Part shown: positions 17,209-25,840 of the stretch, one piece after another | Numbering within the stretch: the stretch's first letter is position 1 | Layout of the letters: every line of letters starts with the position of its first letter | Notes under the pieces: model-generated | Seen by the model: only the letters and a program-made list of their open reading frames with translations | Databases searched by the model: none | What the model was told of the DNA's origin: nothing | Assembly (NCBI GenBank): GCA_964635325.1 | Contig: CAZWOL010000006.1 | Span: forward strand, 4,327 to 68,326 | Origin: BOG-1112 sp964635325 | Lineage (GTDB): Bacteria > Bdellovibrionota_B > Oligoflexia > Oligoflexales > Bog-1112 | Length of the DNA stretch: 64,000 nucleotides | Direction of reading: 5' to 3' | Made by a program: the position numbers and the translations under genes

Positions 17209-17811
17209 ATGGGCGATCTCAAATCAATCCAAGCGGCAGCAGATATCTCCAAAGAAATGTCTGGCCAGTTCAAGGAAACTCGGCTTCTTGATGCACGTTG
17301 CATTCTAATCTCTGAAGCGGTTTCTTCAGCAACAGCTGAACGTGTTGTACGTGATCTACTTCTTCTCGATGAGATCAACCAAAATCCGATCAATCTCTAT
17401 GTGAATAGCCCTGGTGGCGAAGTCAATAGTGGTTTTGCAATTTTTGACACCATCCGATTCATCCGTTCGGAGGTCCGCATTATCAACACAGGGCTATGTG
17501 CAAGCATTGCAACTGTAATCAATATGGCAGCGAAAAAAGAAAACCGTTTCTCAATGCCTCACACTATGTTTCTCATTCACCAACCACTCATTTCCGGACA
17601 GGTCATTGGTCCTGCTTCTGACTTGGAAATTACGGCACTTCATATTTTGCAAACACGCGAACGGATCAACAATCTATTTGTCAAAGAGTGCAACCAGGAC
17701 ATTAAAAAAGTCGAAGAAGACACATCTCGAGACTATTGGATGACTGCTGAAGAGGCCAAAAAATACGGTCTTATTTCAAAAGTTCTGACTAGTCGCAAAG
17801 AGATTTCTTAG
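17209..17811 (+). CDS. clpP: ATP-dependent Clp protease proteolytic subunit (divergent)
   Basis: A 200-residue serine protease subunit that forms a barrel fed by ClpA/ClpX ATPases. The triad is visible: Ser99 in GLCASIA, His124 in LIHQP and Asp175 in DTSRDYW; VNSPGGEVNSG forms the oxyanion region. It deviates from the standard ClpP in the handle region (LISGQVIGPASDLEI instead of the common GGxxGQAxDIEI) and ends GLIS rather than GLID. This suggests a second ClpP-type paralogue rather than the main housekeeping copy. No clpX follows; three bases later an ABC exporter starts, so the two may be cotranscribed. The start ATG has an AAGGGG site. Confidence 0.9.
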   Translation: MGDLKSIQAAADISKEMSGQFKETRLLDARCILISEAVSSATAERVVRDLLLLDEINQNPINLYVNSPGGEVNSGFAIFDTIRFIRSEVRIINTGLCASIATVINMAAKKENRFSMPHTMFLIHQPLISGQVIGPASDLEITALHILQTRERINNLFVKECNQDIKKVEEDTSRDYWMTAEEAKKYGLISKVLTSRKEIS

Positions 17812-17813
17812 TC

Positions 17814-19574
17814 GTGTCTCCCTTCCTACGTTCCAACAGATCCTTTCTCCATCGCTTCATTCGACCCTATGGTCTAAGCATTGTTGGAGCCTCTTTTTTT
17901 TCTCTGCTTCTAAGCTTATGTGCGACGAGTCTTGCTATACTTGTTGGTCCAACATTGCGCTTGCTCCTCGATATGGATTTCACAAAAACTGTATCTTTGA
18001 CAGAGCTGTTTGGTCCTAATCTAGGTCATGTTTTGAGAGTTTTTTGGCCTACGCAAGAACTCAGCATGGCTAGTCTTTTGTCTAGCCTTCCGTACATGCT
18101 TCTCACACTTGCCGTTCTAAAATTGACAGTGGGAACTTCGCAATACTTTCTCTGGGAACGTGTTTCTGAATTGATGTCACGTGACCTACGTCAATATTTG
18201 AACGATCGATTCTTAAACATGCATCCCAGTTTGCGCAAACACCGGGACCATGAACAACGTGAGGCTATACTTTCAACTCTTATAACTACTGATGTGAAGT
18301 TGATTCGTGAATACTTGGTTCACTTCTATGGTGGACTCCCTCGGGAAATGTTGCACATCGTTTTTATTGGCCAGACTCTTGTCTTGCTGTCTCCAAAACT
18401 CTGTGCCCTTTTCTTTTTTGGGGTAATCCCTGGTGTAGTCATTGTTCGTCTTCTCGGACGCAAACTCAAAAAACGCGCTCAACTTGCATTACAAGACTAC
18501 TCACAACTTACAGAATGGTTGCAACAACGTTTAATGGGTGTTGAAACCATCAAGCACTATCGCACTGAATCTTTGGAAAGCACAAAAATGGAGCATCATT
18601 CGGAACTGATGGTGCAAAAATTCCTTCGGGCTGCTCGCGTCAAAGCGCGATCAGGTCCCATGTTAGAGTTCGTTGGCATAGCAGCAATGACGCTTGTGTT
18701 GTTCATTGCTTTCCATGACATCCAAAACAACACGCTGCAAGCATCTGCTGCTATTTCTTTCTTTGCAGGCCTTGCAATGCTTGCCCAGTCTGGCAACACT
18801 GTCGGACGCTATCTCAATAGCAATCGAGAAGGGGCTGCTGCTATAGAACGAGTACGTGGTTTTCTGCTGGACTTACAAAAAGCTGAAGATGGCGTAGTAC
18901 GCTCTTCAATTTCTTACTCTCCAATTGATTCTGTCCTAACTCTGGATGCTGTCAGTGCGTCCTATCCTGGGAGTCATGAAAGTGCGATGTCCCAATTCTC
19001 TTACACGTTTGAAAAGGGCAAAATATACTGCCTAAGCGGACCATCAGGTGCCGGTAAGTCTACGCTTTTCAATGTGATCCTTAACAATCTGATCCCACAT
19101 CAAGGACAGATCACTTTTGCAAATAATGTTCAGGCACGCGGCCTAGGTTATTTGCCACAAGACATACAACTTTTTTACGGTACAATTGCAGACAATGTGA
19201 TTTATCCAAATCGAGAAGTGAACACAGCTCGACTCGAGAAAATTCTTCGAAGTGTAGGCCTTTGGAAAACAATAGAAAACTTACCTCAGGGAGTTCATAC
19301 GATCGTAGGAGCAAAGGGTCGAGACCTCTCTGGGGGGCAGTACCAAAGAATACATCTCGCACGCATTCTCTATCACGACTATCCTTTGATTCTCATCGAC
19401 GAAGGCACTTCTTCGTTAGATCCAGAAAATGAAAATCTAATCTGTGAGTTGCTGCTCGAAAAGGTTAAGGAAGGATGCACCATCCTAATGGTCTCTCACC
19501 GACCAACACCTTTGCAGTATGCGGATACTATTCTACGCATCCAGAACGGACGCCTTATGAATACAGCTCACTAG
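17814..19574 (+). CDS. ABC transporter, fused permease-ATPase (MsbA/lipid or multidrug exporter type)
   Basis: A 586-residue half-transporter: six predicted transmembrane helices (to about residue 330) followed by a nucleotide-binding domain with Walker A GPSGAGKST, Q-loop LPQD, signature LSGGQYQR, Walker B LILIDEGTSSLD and the switch histidine in VSHRP. All catalytic residues are present, so it should be an active homodimeric exporter. The substrate is unknown; lipid A or lipids are possible because such genes are common in Gram-negatives. The start is GTG two bases after clpP. A large inverted repeat follows at its stop codon. Confidence 0.92.
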   Translation: MSPFLRSNRSFLHRFIRPYGLSIVGASFFSLLLSLCATSLAILVGPTLRLLLDMDFTKTVSLTELFGPNLGHVLRVFWPTQELSMASLLSSLPYMLLTLAVLKLTVGTSQYFLWERVSELMSRDLRQYLNDRFLNMHPSLRKHRDHEQREAILSTLITTDVKLIREYLVHFYGGLPREMLHIVFIGQTLVLLSPKLCALFFFGVIPGVVIVRLLGRKLKKRAQLALQDYSQLTEWLQQRLMGVETIKHYRTESLESTKMEHHSELMVQKFLRAARVKARSGPMLEFVGIAAMTLVLFIAFHDIQNNTLQASAAISFFAGLAMLAQSGNTVGRYLNSNREGAAAIERVRGFLLDLQKAEDGVVRSSISYSPIDSVLTLDAVSASYPGSHESAMSQFSYTFEKGKIYCLSGPSGAGKSTLFNVILNNLIPHQGQITFANNVQARGLGYLPQDIQLFYGTIADNVIYPNREVNTARLEKILRSVGLWKTIENLPQGVHTIVGAKGRDLSGGQYQRIHLARILYHDYPLILIDEGTSSLDPENENLICELLLEKVKEGCTILMVSHRPTPLQYADTILRIQNGRLMNTAH

Positions 19575-19645
19575 GTATGTGTTGAAAAACTGTCATCTCT
19601 CGGTTTGATTGAAGATGACGTCATCGCAGCGTCAACACATCCTAG
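19571..19645. repeat. Nested inverted repeat between convergent genes
   Basis: The arm CTAGG-T-ATGTGTTGA (19571-19585) pairs with TCAACACAT-CCTAG (19632-19645) with a single bulge, and inside it GTCATCT (19592-19598) pairs with AGATGAC (19613-19619). The outer arms include the stop codons of both convergent genes (ABC exporter and etfA). There is no T-run, so it may act as a terminator-like or mRNA-stabilising structure in both directions. Confidence 0.7.
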
Positions 19646-20607
19646 TCAAGCAAGGCCTTTAGTTTTTTTGTAAGTAGAGGAACAACTTCAAAAAGATCTG
19701 CAACGATACCGTAGGTCGCTACAGAAAAAATTGGAGCATCGGGATCAGTGTTGATTGCAACAACCACTTTGGAGGTTCGCATACCTGCCATGTGTTGGAT
19801 GGAACCACTAATACCACAAGCTATGTAAAGAGTTGGGTTGACCGTCTTCCCTGTCTGTCCCACTTGCATATCATGGGTTGCATATCCAGAATCTACAGCA
19901 GCACGAGAGGCACCAACGGTTGCACCAAGAACTTCCGCACAGTCGTTTAGTATCGAAAATTTTTCTGCGCTTCCCAAAGATCGACCACCGGAAACAATAC
20001 GAGTTGCTTCGCTCAAGTCTGGTTTTTCGCTCTTACCTTTGCGAACCTCGAGTATTTTAAGTGGAACATCATCCGAAAGTTGCACATTCAATTTTTCGAC
20101 AGTAGCCTGACCTGGACTTTCTTTTGCTGTAAAAACGTTTGGTCGCAAACTTGCAAAACGCAATCCTGATTTAGTAAAAGCCACTTTTGCAAGAACCTTA
20201 CCAGCGTACATTGGTTTTGTTCCACCGCTAAGATCATCTTTCACATCAATCAGATCTGTCAAAAGTGGAGCAGAAAAACGCGGAGCCATTCGAGCAAAAA
20301 GATCACGTCCCATGGGTGAGGCAACACCTAACACCACATCGGGTTGAAATGTTTTGATCGCAGCTTCAAGAGCTGACGCATAATGGAAAGGATTGTAGTG
20401 ATTCAACCGCGCATCATCAGCAATATAAACCTTATCGGCTCCATGATTCTTGAGTTGTGTACTGAGGCTTTCCACACCTGAACCAATCAGCAGAGCTGCA
20501 ACATTAGTCGCTTGACCACCACTCGCTCGACTTGCAACGGTCAAGGCTTCCAAGGCATAGGATTTTAATTTCTTATCTCGCTGTTCGCAAAACACCAAAA
20601 CTTTCAT
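19642..20607 (-). CDS. etfA: Electron transfer flavoprotein alpha subunit
   Basis: A 321-residue ETF alpha chain, FAD-binding, which accepts electrons from acyl-CoA dehydrogenases and passes them to ETF-quinone oxidoreductase. The C-terminal FAD domain shows VSGGRSLGS, VGASRAAVDSGY, VGQTGKTVNPTLYIACGISG and QHMAGM followed by NTDPDAPIF. I place the start at ATG 20607 (MKVLVFCEQRDK) with AAAGGAA upstream; an earlier in-frame start would overlap etfB and add 12 atypical residues. It lies 13 bases after etfB. Confidence 0.95.
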   Translation of the reverse strand: MKVLVFCEQRDKKLKSYALEALTVASRASGGQATNVAALLIGSGVESLSTQLKNHGADKVYIADDARLNHYNPFHYASALEAAIKTFQPDVVLGVASPMGRDLFARMAPRFSAPLLTDLIDVKDDLSGGTKPMYAGKVLAKVAFTKSGLRFASLRPNVFTAKESPGQATVEKLNVQLSDDVPLKILEVRKGKSEKPDLSEATRIVSGGRSLGSAEKFSILNDCAEVLGATVGASRAAVDSGYATHDMQVGQTGKTVNPTLYIACGISGSIQHMAGMRTSKVVVAINTDPDAPIFSVATYGIVADLFEVVPLLTKKLKALLD

Positions 20608-20620
20608 CCGAGGTTCCTTT

Positions 20621-21412
20621 CTAAATAACTTTAACTTCTTCACGCAGGAGTTTTACAAGTTTGTCGACCATAGCTTCGACAGGTTCACCTTGGAAAATTT
20701 TGCCTTTGGGTTTTTGTGCTGGATAAGAATAACCTTCGATACTCACACCCTGCAAAGCCTGAAGGGTTGCGCTATCAAGCCCAAAATCTTTTGGAGACTT
20801 AGTATCGAGAGGCTTTTTCTTGGCCTTCATGATACCTGGCAAAGATGCGTAACGAGGTGTGTTCAAAGATTTGTGTGCACCCAAAACCGCAGGAAGACGC
20901 GTCTCATAAACCTCTTTTTGACCACCCTCAATCTCTCGTTCGATGGTCAACTTATCTCCACTCATCTGCACTTGAGAGACAACATTGATATGAGGCCAAC
21001 CTAAAAACTCGGCAACCATCACACCAACGTGCATGTTGTCATCATCAATAGCTTGCTTGCCACCTAAAACTAAGTCACCTTTTTCTGCTTTAATGGCTGC
21101 TGCAAGAATTTTAGAAACCACGAGAGAATCGCAATTTTCTAACCCAGCATTATCAATGAGCAGACCTCGATCAGCGCCCATCGCAAGGCCTTTAATAATG
21201 CGTTCCTTTGCTGCGACCGGACCAAAACAGACAAGAACAACTTCGGTTCCTGGTGTTTTCTCTTGAATACGCAGAGCTTCTTCGATCGCAAACTCATCGT
21301 AGGGATTCAAAATGAATTTTGCCTGACCAAAGTCGATAGATTTAGCATCCGAACTCAACACTATTTGTGTTTCAGTGTCCGGAGTTTGTTTGAGCATGAC
21401 TAATATTTTCAC
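20621..21412 (-). CDS. etfB: Electron transfer flavoprotein beta subunit
   Basis: A 263-residue ETF beta chain that binds AMP and docks dehydrogenases. It carries KQTPDTE at the start, NPYDEFAIEEALR, and GKQAIDDDNMHVG, the family's nucleotide-binding segment, and LPAVLGAHKSLNTPRYASLPGIM (in part) that includes the recognition region. The start is GTG, five bases after an AGGAG site. It is followed by etfA in a two-gene operon. It probably serves the acyl-CoA dehydrogenase at 6539-7678. Confidence 0.95.
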   Translation of the reverse strand: MKILVMLKQTPDTETQIVLSSDAKSIDFGQAKFILNPYDEFAIEEALRIQEKTPGTEVVLVCFGPVAAKERIIKGLAMGADRGLLIDNAGLENCDSLVVSKILAAAIKAEKGDLVLGGKQAIDDDNMHVGVMVAEFLGWPHINVVSQVQMSGDKLTIEREIEGGQKEVYETRLPAVLGAHKSLNTPRYASLPGIMKAKKKPLDTKSPKDFGLDSATLQALQGVSIEGYSYPAQKPKGKIFQGEPVEAMVDKLVKLLREEVKVI

Positions 21413-21487
21413 ATAAACTCCTAGCCTGTTGATAATGCTCCAGGGGCAAAAACTCTAGCACGGCTTGCGACGAAGGAACAAGATTTC

Positions 21488-22645
21488 CTAGCCGCCCCAC
21501 ATCGGAAAGTTCTTCATCATCGCTGCCGTTCCTTTACCCAATGCCTTGGTATAGCCAAGATCATTCATAGCAAGCTCGACTGCAGCTATAGCTGCAAGTA
21601 GATCAAATGGGTCAACAAAACCAAAGTGTGCGAGGCGCAAAATTTTCCCCTTCAAATGATCCTGTCCACCGGCAATGGTAATTCCGTAATGACGCGTTAA
21701 ACGAATACCAAGCTGCTTAGCATCGATACCTGGAGGCATAAGAAACGGTGTGAGAGAATGTGCATAGCTATGCTTAACCAGAGGCTCTAGCTCCATAGCC
21801 GCTAAGGATTCACGTACAGCATGCGTCATTTTTTCGTGGAATGCATAGAGGTTCTCACGTCCGATTTTTGTCAAACTTTGCAAAGATGCTTGAAGTGTCA
21901 CAATGGACTGAGTTCCGGGAGTCCACGCTGTTTTACCAACACTTTGTGCTTTGATTTCTTCTGCGAGGTTAAAGTAAAAGCGTTGACGCGAAGACATACG
22001 AGAGCGCGCGCGTTCAGAGAGCGCCAAAAATGCTAGCCCCCCACCAACTCCAAAACCTTTTTGACTAGCTGCAAAAACGCAGTCTATGCCCCATGCATCC
22101 ATTTTCATTTCATGACAGAGTACCGAAGAAAGCGAATCGACAATAACCAAAGCATCACTATGCTGACGCACAATCGATGCAAATTCGTGTACGGGGAAGT
22201 AGGCCCCTGTCGAAGTTTCGACAGCCTGGAAAAACACGGCTTTCACCTTGGGGTTTTTCTTGAGATGCATACGAAAGTCATCAGGGCTTAGCGATTGACC
22301 CCATGGGACGTTGACCACATAAGCATCACATCCATAGGCCTCAGCCATCTTAACCCAGCGATCACCAAACTTTCCCCCTGTTACCATCAGTATTTGGGTT
22401 CCGGGGTCCGTAAAGTTCACCATTGCGGCTTCCATAGCCCCAGTCCCTGAAGTGGTCAAAATAAGGGGTCGAGTCTGGGTACCGAAGAAATTCTTCAGCA
22501 TATCCGAACAGTTCATTATGATGCTGTAAAAGAGGTCAGTTCTGTGATAAGGATTATTATCTACTGCGGCAAATTGAGAAGCTAAAGGAATTGCTGTTGG
22601 TCCAGGAGCAAAGAGTCGCTTCTTGAGCAAATGACTGAAATCCAT
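21488..22645 (-). CDS. Class V aminotransferase (alanine-glyoxylate / serine-pyruvate aminotransferase-like)
   Basis: A 385-residue PLP enzyme of the SPT/AGXT type. APGPTAIP at the start, TTSGTGAMEAAM (phosphate cup), VDSLSS (PLP aspartate) and ASQKGFGV with the Schiff-base lysine are all clear. WTPGTQSIVTLQASL matches the family's substrate-side loop. Possible reactions are serine/alanine with glyoxylate or a related transamination; a soluble-hydrogenase-subunit-like annotation is also given to such proteins. The ATG at 22645 follows GAGG; only 33 bases separate it from the divergent ZIP-like gene. Confidence 0.87.
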   Translation of the reverse strand: MDFSHLLKKRLFAPGPTAIPLASQFAAVDNNPYHRTDLFYSIIMNCSDMLKNFFGTQTRPLILTTSGTGAMEAAMVNFTDPGTQILMVTGGKFGDRWVKMAEAYGCDAYVVNVPWGQSLSPDDFRMHLKKNPKVKAVFFQAVETSTGAYFPVHEFASIVRQHSDALVIVDSLSSVLCHEMKMDAWGIDCVFAASQKGFGVGGGLAFLALSERARSRMSSRQRFYFNLAEEIKAQSVGKTAWTPGTQSIVTLQASLQSLTKIGRENLYAFHEKMTHAVRESLAAMELEPLVKHSYAHSLTPFLMPPGIDAKQLGIRLTRHYGITIAGGQDHLKGKILRLAHFGFVDPFDLLAAIAAVELAMNDLGYTKALGKGTAAMMKNFPMWGG

Positions 22646-22678
22646 AAACCACCTCACATGATTAGTAGTTAGATCGCT

Positions 22679-23290
22679 ATGATATCTCTCATAACAAGTT
22701 TGGGACTTTTATTCATTGCTCCTTTTTTATATAGGGCAGCAATTCGTGTCAAAAGAGTTTGGTCTGCTGTCGAAAAACTCATGAACATTACTGTCACGGC
22801 ACTGGTGGTTCTCCATCTTTTGCCGGAGAGCATACATATAGTGGGTTGGCCTGCGATCGTTTTTGCGTTCATCGGACTATTTTTACCAGGCCTGCTCGAA
22901 CGCTTGTGGGAAAGGGGAGCTGAACAAGTTCACCTGGTATCCATCATGCTTTCCTTGATAGGACTGATTATTCATGGCTTACTTGACGGAGCTGCTTTAG
23001 CGACACCGGTTTCAAGCTCAAACAACTTACCACTTGCAGTTGTCTTGCACACTCTTCCTGCAGGCATGCTGATCTGTTCGATCTTCTATCCACGATCTCA
23101 AAAGTACGTGCCCCCAATCCTATTAGGCACTTTAGGAGTTTCGACTCTGCTGGGTTTTTTTGCTGGATCGCGTTTCTTTTCAATGCAAGAACATGCTGCC
23201 TATTTTGCGGCGTTTCAGGCATTCGTTGCTGGATCATTCCTGCATATCACGTTTGATACCCACGACCCTCACAAGGGGCATAAGCATTGA
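22679..23290 (+). CDS. ZIP-like metal transporter family membrane protein
   Basis: A 203-residue hydrophobic protein with about six membrane helices. Several pieces fit ZIP metal permeases: HLLPES in one helix, HGLLDGAALA and LHTLPAGM in the pair of helices that bind metal, and a His-rich tail (HDPHKGHKH). It is shorter than typical ZIP proteins (about 250-300), so it may be a reduced member. Zinc or other divalent cation transport is likely, direction unknown. Its ATG is 33 bases from the divergent aminotransferase start. Confidence 0.65.
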   Translation: MISLITSLGLLFIAPFLYRAAIRVKRVWSAVEKLMNITVTALVVLHLLPESIHIVGWPAIVFAFIGLFLPGLLERLWERGAEQVHLVSIMLSLIGLIIHGLLDGAALATPVSSSNNLPLAVVLHTLPAGMLICSIFYPRSQKYVPPILLGTLGVSTLLGFFAGSRFFSMQEHAAYFAAFQAFVAGSFLHITFDTHDPHKGHKH

Positions 23291-23333
23291 TCGGACAAAC
23301 CTAAGACCACCTGGCTACGCAGACGTCTCTTGA

Positions 23334-24518
23334 CTACACTCCATTGCGCTCGGGATGGCCGCCCTCAGGAATTGCAAGTTTCATCCCCACAACCATACCA
23401 CGTGAGCTGAGCTGTGGATTAATCTGCAGCACCGTTTGAACAGAAACATGGTAGCGCTTAGCTAACTTAGCAATGGTGTCCCCTTTCGCAACTTTATGCA
23501 TGCGAACGTCTTGGAACTGAAGATACTGCAGTTTCGGTTCGACTCGCGCAAAGATCGGCACTAGAGTTGTTGGGACCCTCAACGCATAGGCCTCTCGACC
23601 AACCGCACGCTTAGGAGGTGTAATGCTTCGAAGAAGCTCTGGATTCCACTCACGTAAGTTGCGTGTCGAAACACCTAATTTCTTAGCTAGCTCATCCAAA
23701 TGCACAGGCCTTTGAATTCTAATCATACCTTCAGGAAAGCTCTGACTCGCCTGCATTACTTTTGCAGGGAAACCAAAGTTCAGGGGGTCAGATCCCACGA
23801 TAACAGCTGCTAGCAACTTAGGAACGAAATCTGCTGTTTCTTTTTTTAGAAAGCCTCGACGAACAAGTTCCCAATAGTCACGAGTACCCCCTTTTTTAAT
23901 GGCCTCATCAACACGTCGAGGACCACCATTGTAGGCTGCTAGAACTAAATACCAATCGTTGTAGCGAATATATAAATTCTTGAACAGGTTAGCTGCAGCA
24001 TAAGTAGAACGAACAGGGTCACGTCGCTGGTCAACCCAATCATTAACTTTGAGACCGTATCGCTCTCCAGTGTCTTGAACAATCTGCCATGGACCTACAG
24101 CTTTACGAGGAGAGGTTGCATGCAAGACAAAACCAGATTCGATGAGTGATACATAGTAAAATTCTGCAGGCACACCTTTTTCTAAAAGAACAGATTCTAC
24201 AGAAGGACGAAAGGCTTCACCTCGAGCTGTCCACCCTAAAAAAGAACGATGGGCTTTAGTTTGAAAGTAATGCACCCATTTTTCAACACTTGCATTACGC
24301 ACTATAGGCAAATGAATTCTAGTTTCGTCAAAAAGATTATCATCGACCTTGGAAGATTTTTGCTCTGATCGAGTAGAATTCGAAGCAGATTGAACTTCAG
24401 AGATAGGCTTAGACTCAGAAGGCAAACGCAAAGAACGACGACGAATAACGGTCGTCGAACAACCAATCAGCAAGAAAAATGAGAGTGCGTAAACCGCAAC
24501 ATTAAAAAATCGAAACAT
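23334..24518 (-). CDS. Membrane-bound lytic murein transglycosylase with LysM, MltD-like lipoprotein
   Basis: About 394 residues from ATG 24518. A lipoprotein signal ends at Cys20 (LLIGC). The SLT domain follows: catalytic Glu127 in SLIESGF, then AVGPWQIVQDTG and AAYNGGPRRVDEAI. The C-terminus has a degenerate LysM (DELAKKLGVSTRNLREWNP) and a good one (VAKGDTIAKLAKRYHVSVQ). It cleaves the glycan strands of peptidoglycan to 1,6-anhydromuropeptides and should be anchored in the outer membrane. An AAAGGAAAA Shine-Dalgarno supports this start over one six codons upstream. The upstream 250 bases hold a Fur-box-like palindrome. Confidence 0.9.
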   Translation of the reverse strand: MFRFFNVAVYALSFFLLIGCSTTVIRRRSLRLPSESKPISEVQSASNSTRSEQKSSKVDDNLFDETRIHLPIVRNASVEKWVHYFQTKAHRSFLGWTARGEAFRPSVESVLLEKGVPAEFYYVSLIESGFVLHATSPRKAVGPWQIVQDTGERYGLKVNDWVDQRRDPVRSTYAAANLFKNLYIRYNDWYLVLAAYNGGPRRVDEAIKKGGTRDYWELVRRGFLKKETADFVPKLLAAVIVGSDPLNFGFPAKVMQASQSFPEGMIRIQRPVHLDELAKKLGVSTRNLREWNPELLRSITPPKRAVGREAYALRVPTTLVPIFARVEPKLQYLQFQDVRMHKVAKGDTIAKLAKRYHVSVQTVLQINPQLSSRGMVVGMKLAIPEGGHPERNGV

Positions 24519-24679
24519 TGATTTTTCCTTTCCCAAAACTGTTGGGAGAATTCCATGACAGCAAAGGCTGACAATAGATTTGATTTCACTCGGATTCCTT
24601 CAAATAGATTCGATGTAGGGAGGATGTTCGCACGCAATGTACGCTACATGTCTGCCTATAATTCGGCGTCGAATCTGGC

Positions 24680-24697
24680 GTGATAATTTATTATCAC
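24680..24697. promoter_or_regulatory. Fur-box-like perfect palindrome
   Basis: GTGATAATTTATTATCAC is a perfect 8-2-8 inverted repeat. Its half-sites TGATAAT / ATTATCA equal those of the Fur 7-1-7 consensus but with two central bases rather than one. It lies about 160 bases upstream of the MltD-like gene and 75 bases after the TonB-like gene stop, both on the minus strand, so the controlled gene would be mltD. Nearby, AATAGATT(T/C)GAT occurs twice 30 bases apart (24573, 24603). Confidence 0.4.
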
Positions 24698-24771
24698 AAA
24701 GTCCAGTCTGCGACAAGGCCTGCAGCTATCTTGGCGGGTTTTGGATTTTTACGAACATCACAAGAGTTGCT

Positions 24772-25695
24772 CTAATAATTTCCGAGCACATATGAGAATG
24801 CGCCTTTAACAACCAAGTGATCCTTCTGAAAACCCTTGGGCAGAGGGGCAAATGGGGAAGCTACGCGAATAGCATCTACTATCGCTTGATCCAGAACAGC
24901 GTAACCAGATGACTGCAAAACTTGAACTTTTGGAACACTTCCGTTGGCAGCAATAACAAATTTCACGAGGACCTGACCGTGCAAGCCTCGATGCGCTGCC
25001 TCACTGGGGTAAGTCCAAACCAATTCAATTGCTTTACGCAGCCCTGTGAAATAGCCAATAAAACGATATTCCTGAGTATTGAGATCAAGCGTCTCACCTT
25101 CTTCAATAAGATCATCCAAATAATCAACATATCCTTCATGCATTTCATTCTTTTCGATCATTTCGGATGATGATGCTAAAAGCTTTTCATACCCGTTCTC
25201 ACCTTCATTTCTTGGTTTACCAAAACCGCTCTCCATTGGTGTCGGCATCTTTGCTAGATCACCTGCTTTTTTTTGCAATGCTGGTGTGGTTTTTTTTGTA
25301 AGAGCAGGTGCTTTGGGCTTTGATTGCCCAGGATCAGCGGCCTTATCACGCTCACGCTTTTTAAGCTTCATCAATTTCTTAGCTTTGTGATCATTTTGAC
25401 TTAGAAAGTCTGCATCGATAGGCTTTTCATTGGGGAGAAGTGGAGTCTCTAAGAGTCGCTTATCTTTCTCATCCTCTATCTTTAAAGGCTCCTGCTTCTT
25501 ACTGGGATTGAGATCTTGCAAATTGAGTTTGACATAGCCCTCGGGTAAAGCTGTCCGCAAAGAGTCTATATTTTTGATGAGACCTAAACGGTAGAGCAAG
25601 GCAACATGAGCAAAAAATGACAGCAGAAGAGCAAGAATCCAATAACAAGAAGCTTTGCTCTTCTTTTTATTTTGCGAGTCATTGAAATCAGTCAT
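24772..25695 (-). CDS. TonB family energy-transducing protein
   Basis: About 307 residues from ATG 25695. One membrane helix near residues 20-40, a Lys/Pro-rich periplasmic spacer (KPKAPALTKKTTPALQKK), and a C-terminal TonB domain (YPSEAAHRGLHGQVLVKFVI, then ASPFAPLP). It should span the periplasm and pass proton-motive energy from ExbB/ExbD to outer-membrane receptors; no exbBD is seen in this window. An in-frame TTG at 25719 is an alternative start. Divergent from the BamD-like gene. Confidence 0.85.
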   Translation of the reverse strand: MTDFNDSQNKKKSKASCYWILALLLSFFAHVALLYRLGLIKNIDSLRTALPEGYVKLNLQDLNPSKKQEPLKIEDEKDKRLLETPLLPNEKPIDADFLSQNDHKAKKLMKLKKRERDKAADPGQSKPKAPALTKKTTPALQKKAGDLAKMPTPMESGFGKPRNEGENGYEKLLASSSEMIEKNEMHEGYVDYLDDLIEEGETLDLNTQEYRFIGYFTGLRKAIELVWTYPSEAAHRGLHGQVLVKFVIAANGSVPKVQVLQSSGYAVLDQAIVDAIRVASPFAPLPKGFQKDHLVVKGAFSYVLGNY

Positions 25696-25728
25696 GCGAG
25701 CTACCGATCCTTGTAACAACTCTTAGCA

Positions 25729-25756
25729 TTTACACTTTTGACAAATCGGGTACACT
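25729..25756 (+). promoter_or_regulatory. Possible promoter of the bamD-like gene
   Basis: TTTACA and TACACT are 16 bases apart, 85 bases before the proposed TTG start, in the only intergenic space upstream of the gene. The match to sigma-70 boxes is fair, not perfect. Confidence 0.35.
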
Positions 25757-25840
25757 TCAGCTTTCGAGTTGAATTTTCCCTATTTGATGGTATCGGTCAG
25801 ATTTGTTTTCGTTATAGCATCTTTTCGTGAGGGTCTGAAA

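Noticed and set aside
24655..24665. TATAAT on the plus strand near 24655
   Set aside because: No -35 box and no plus-strand gene for more than 1 kb downstream.
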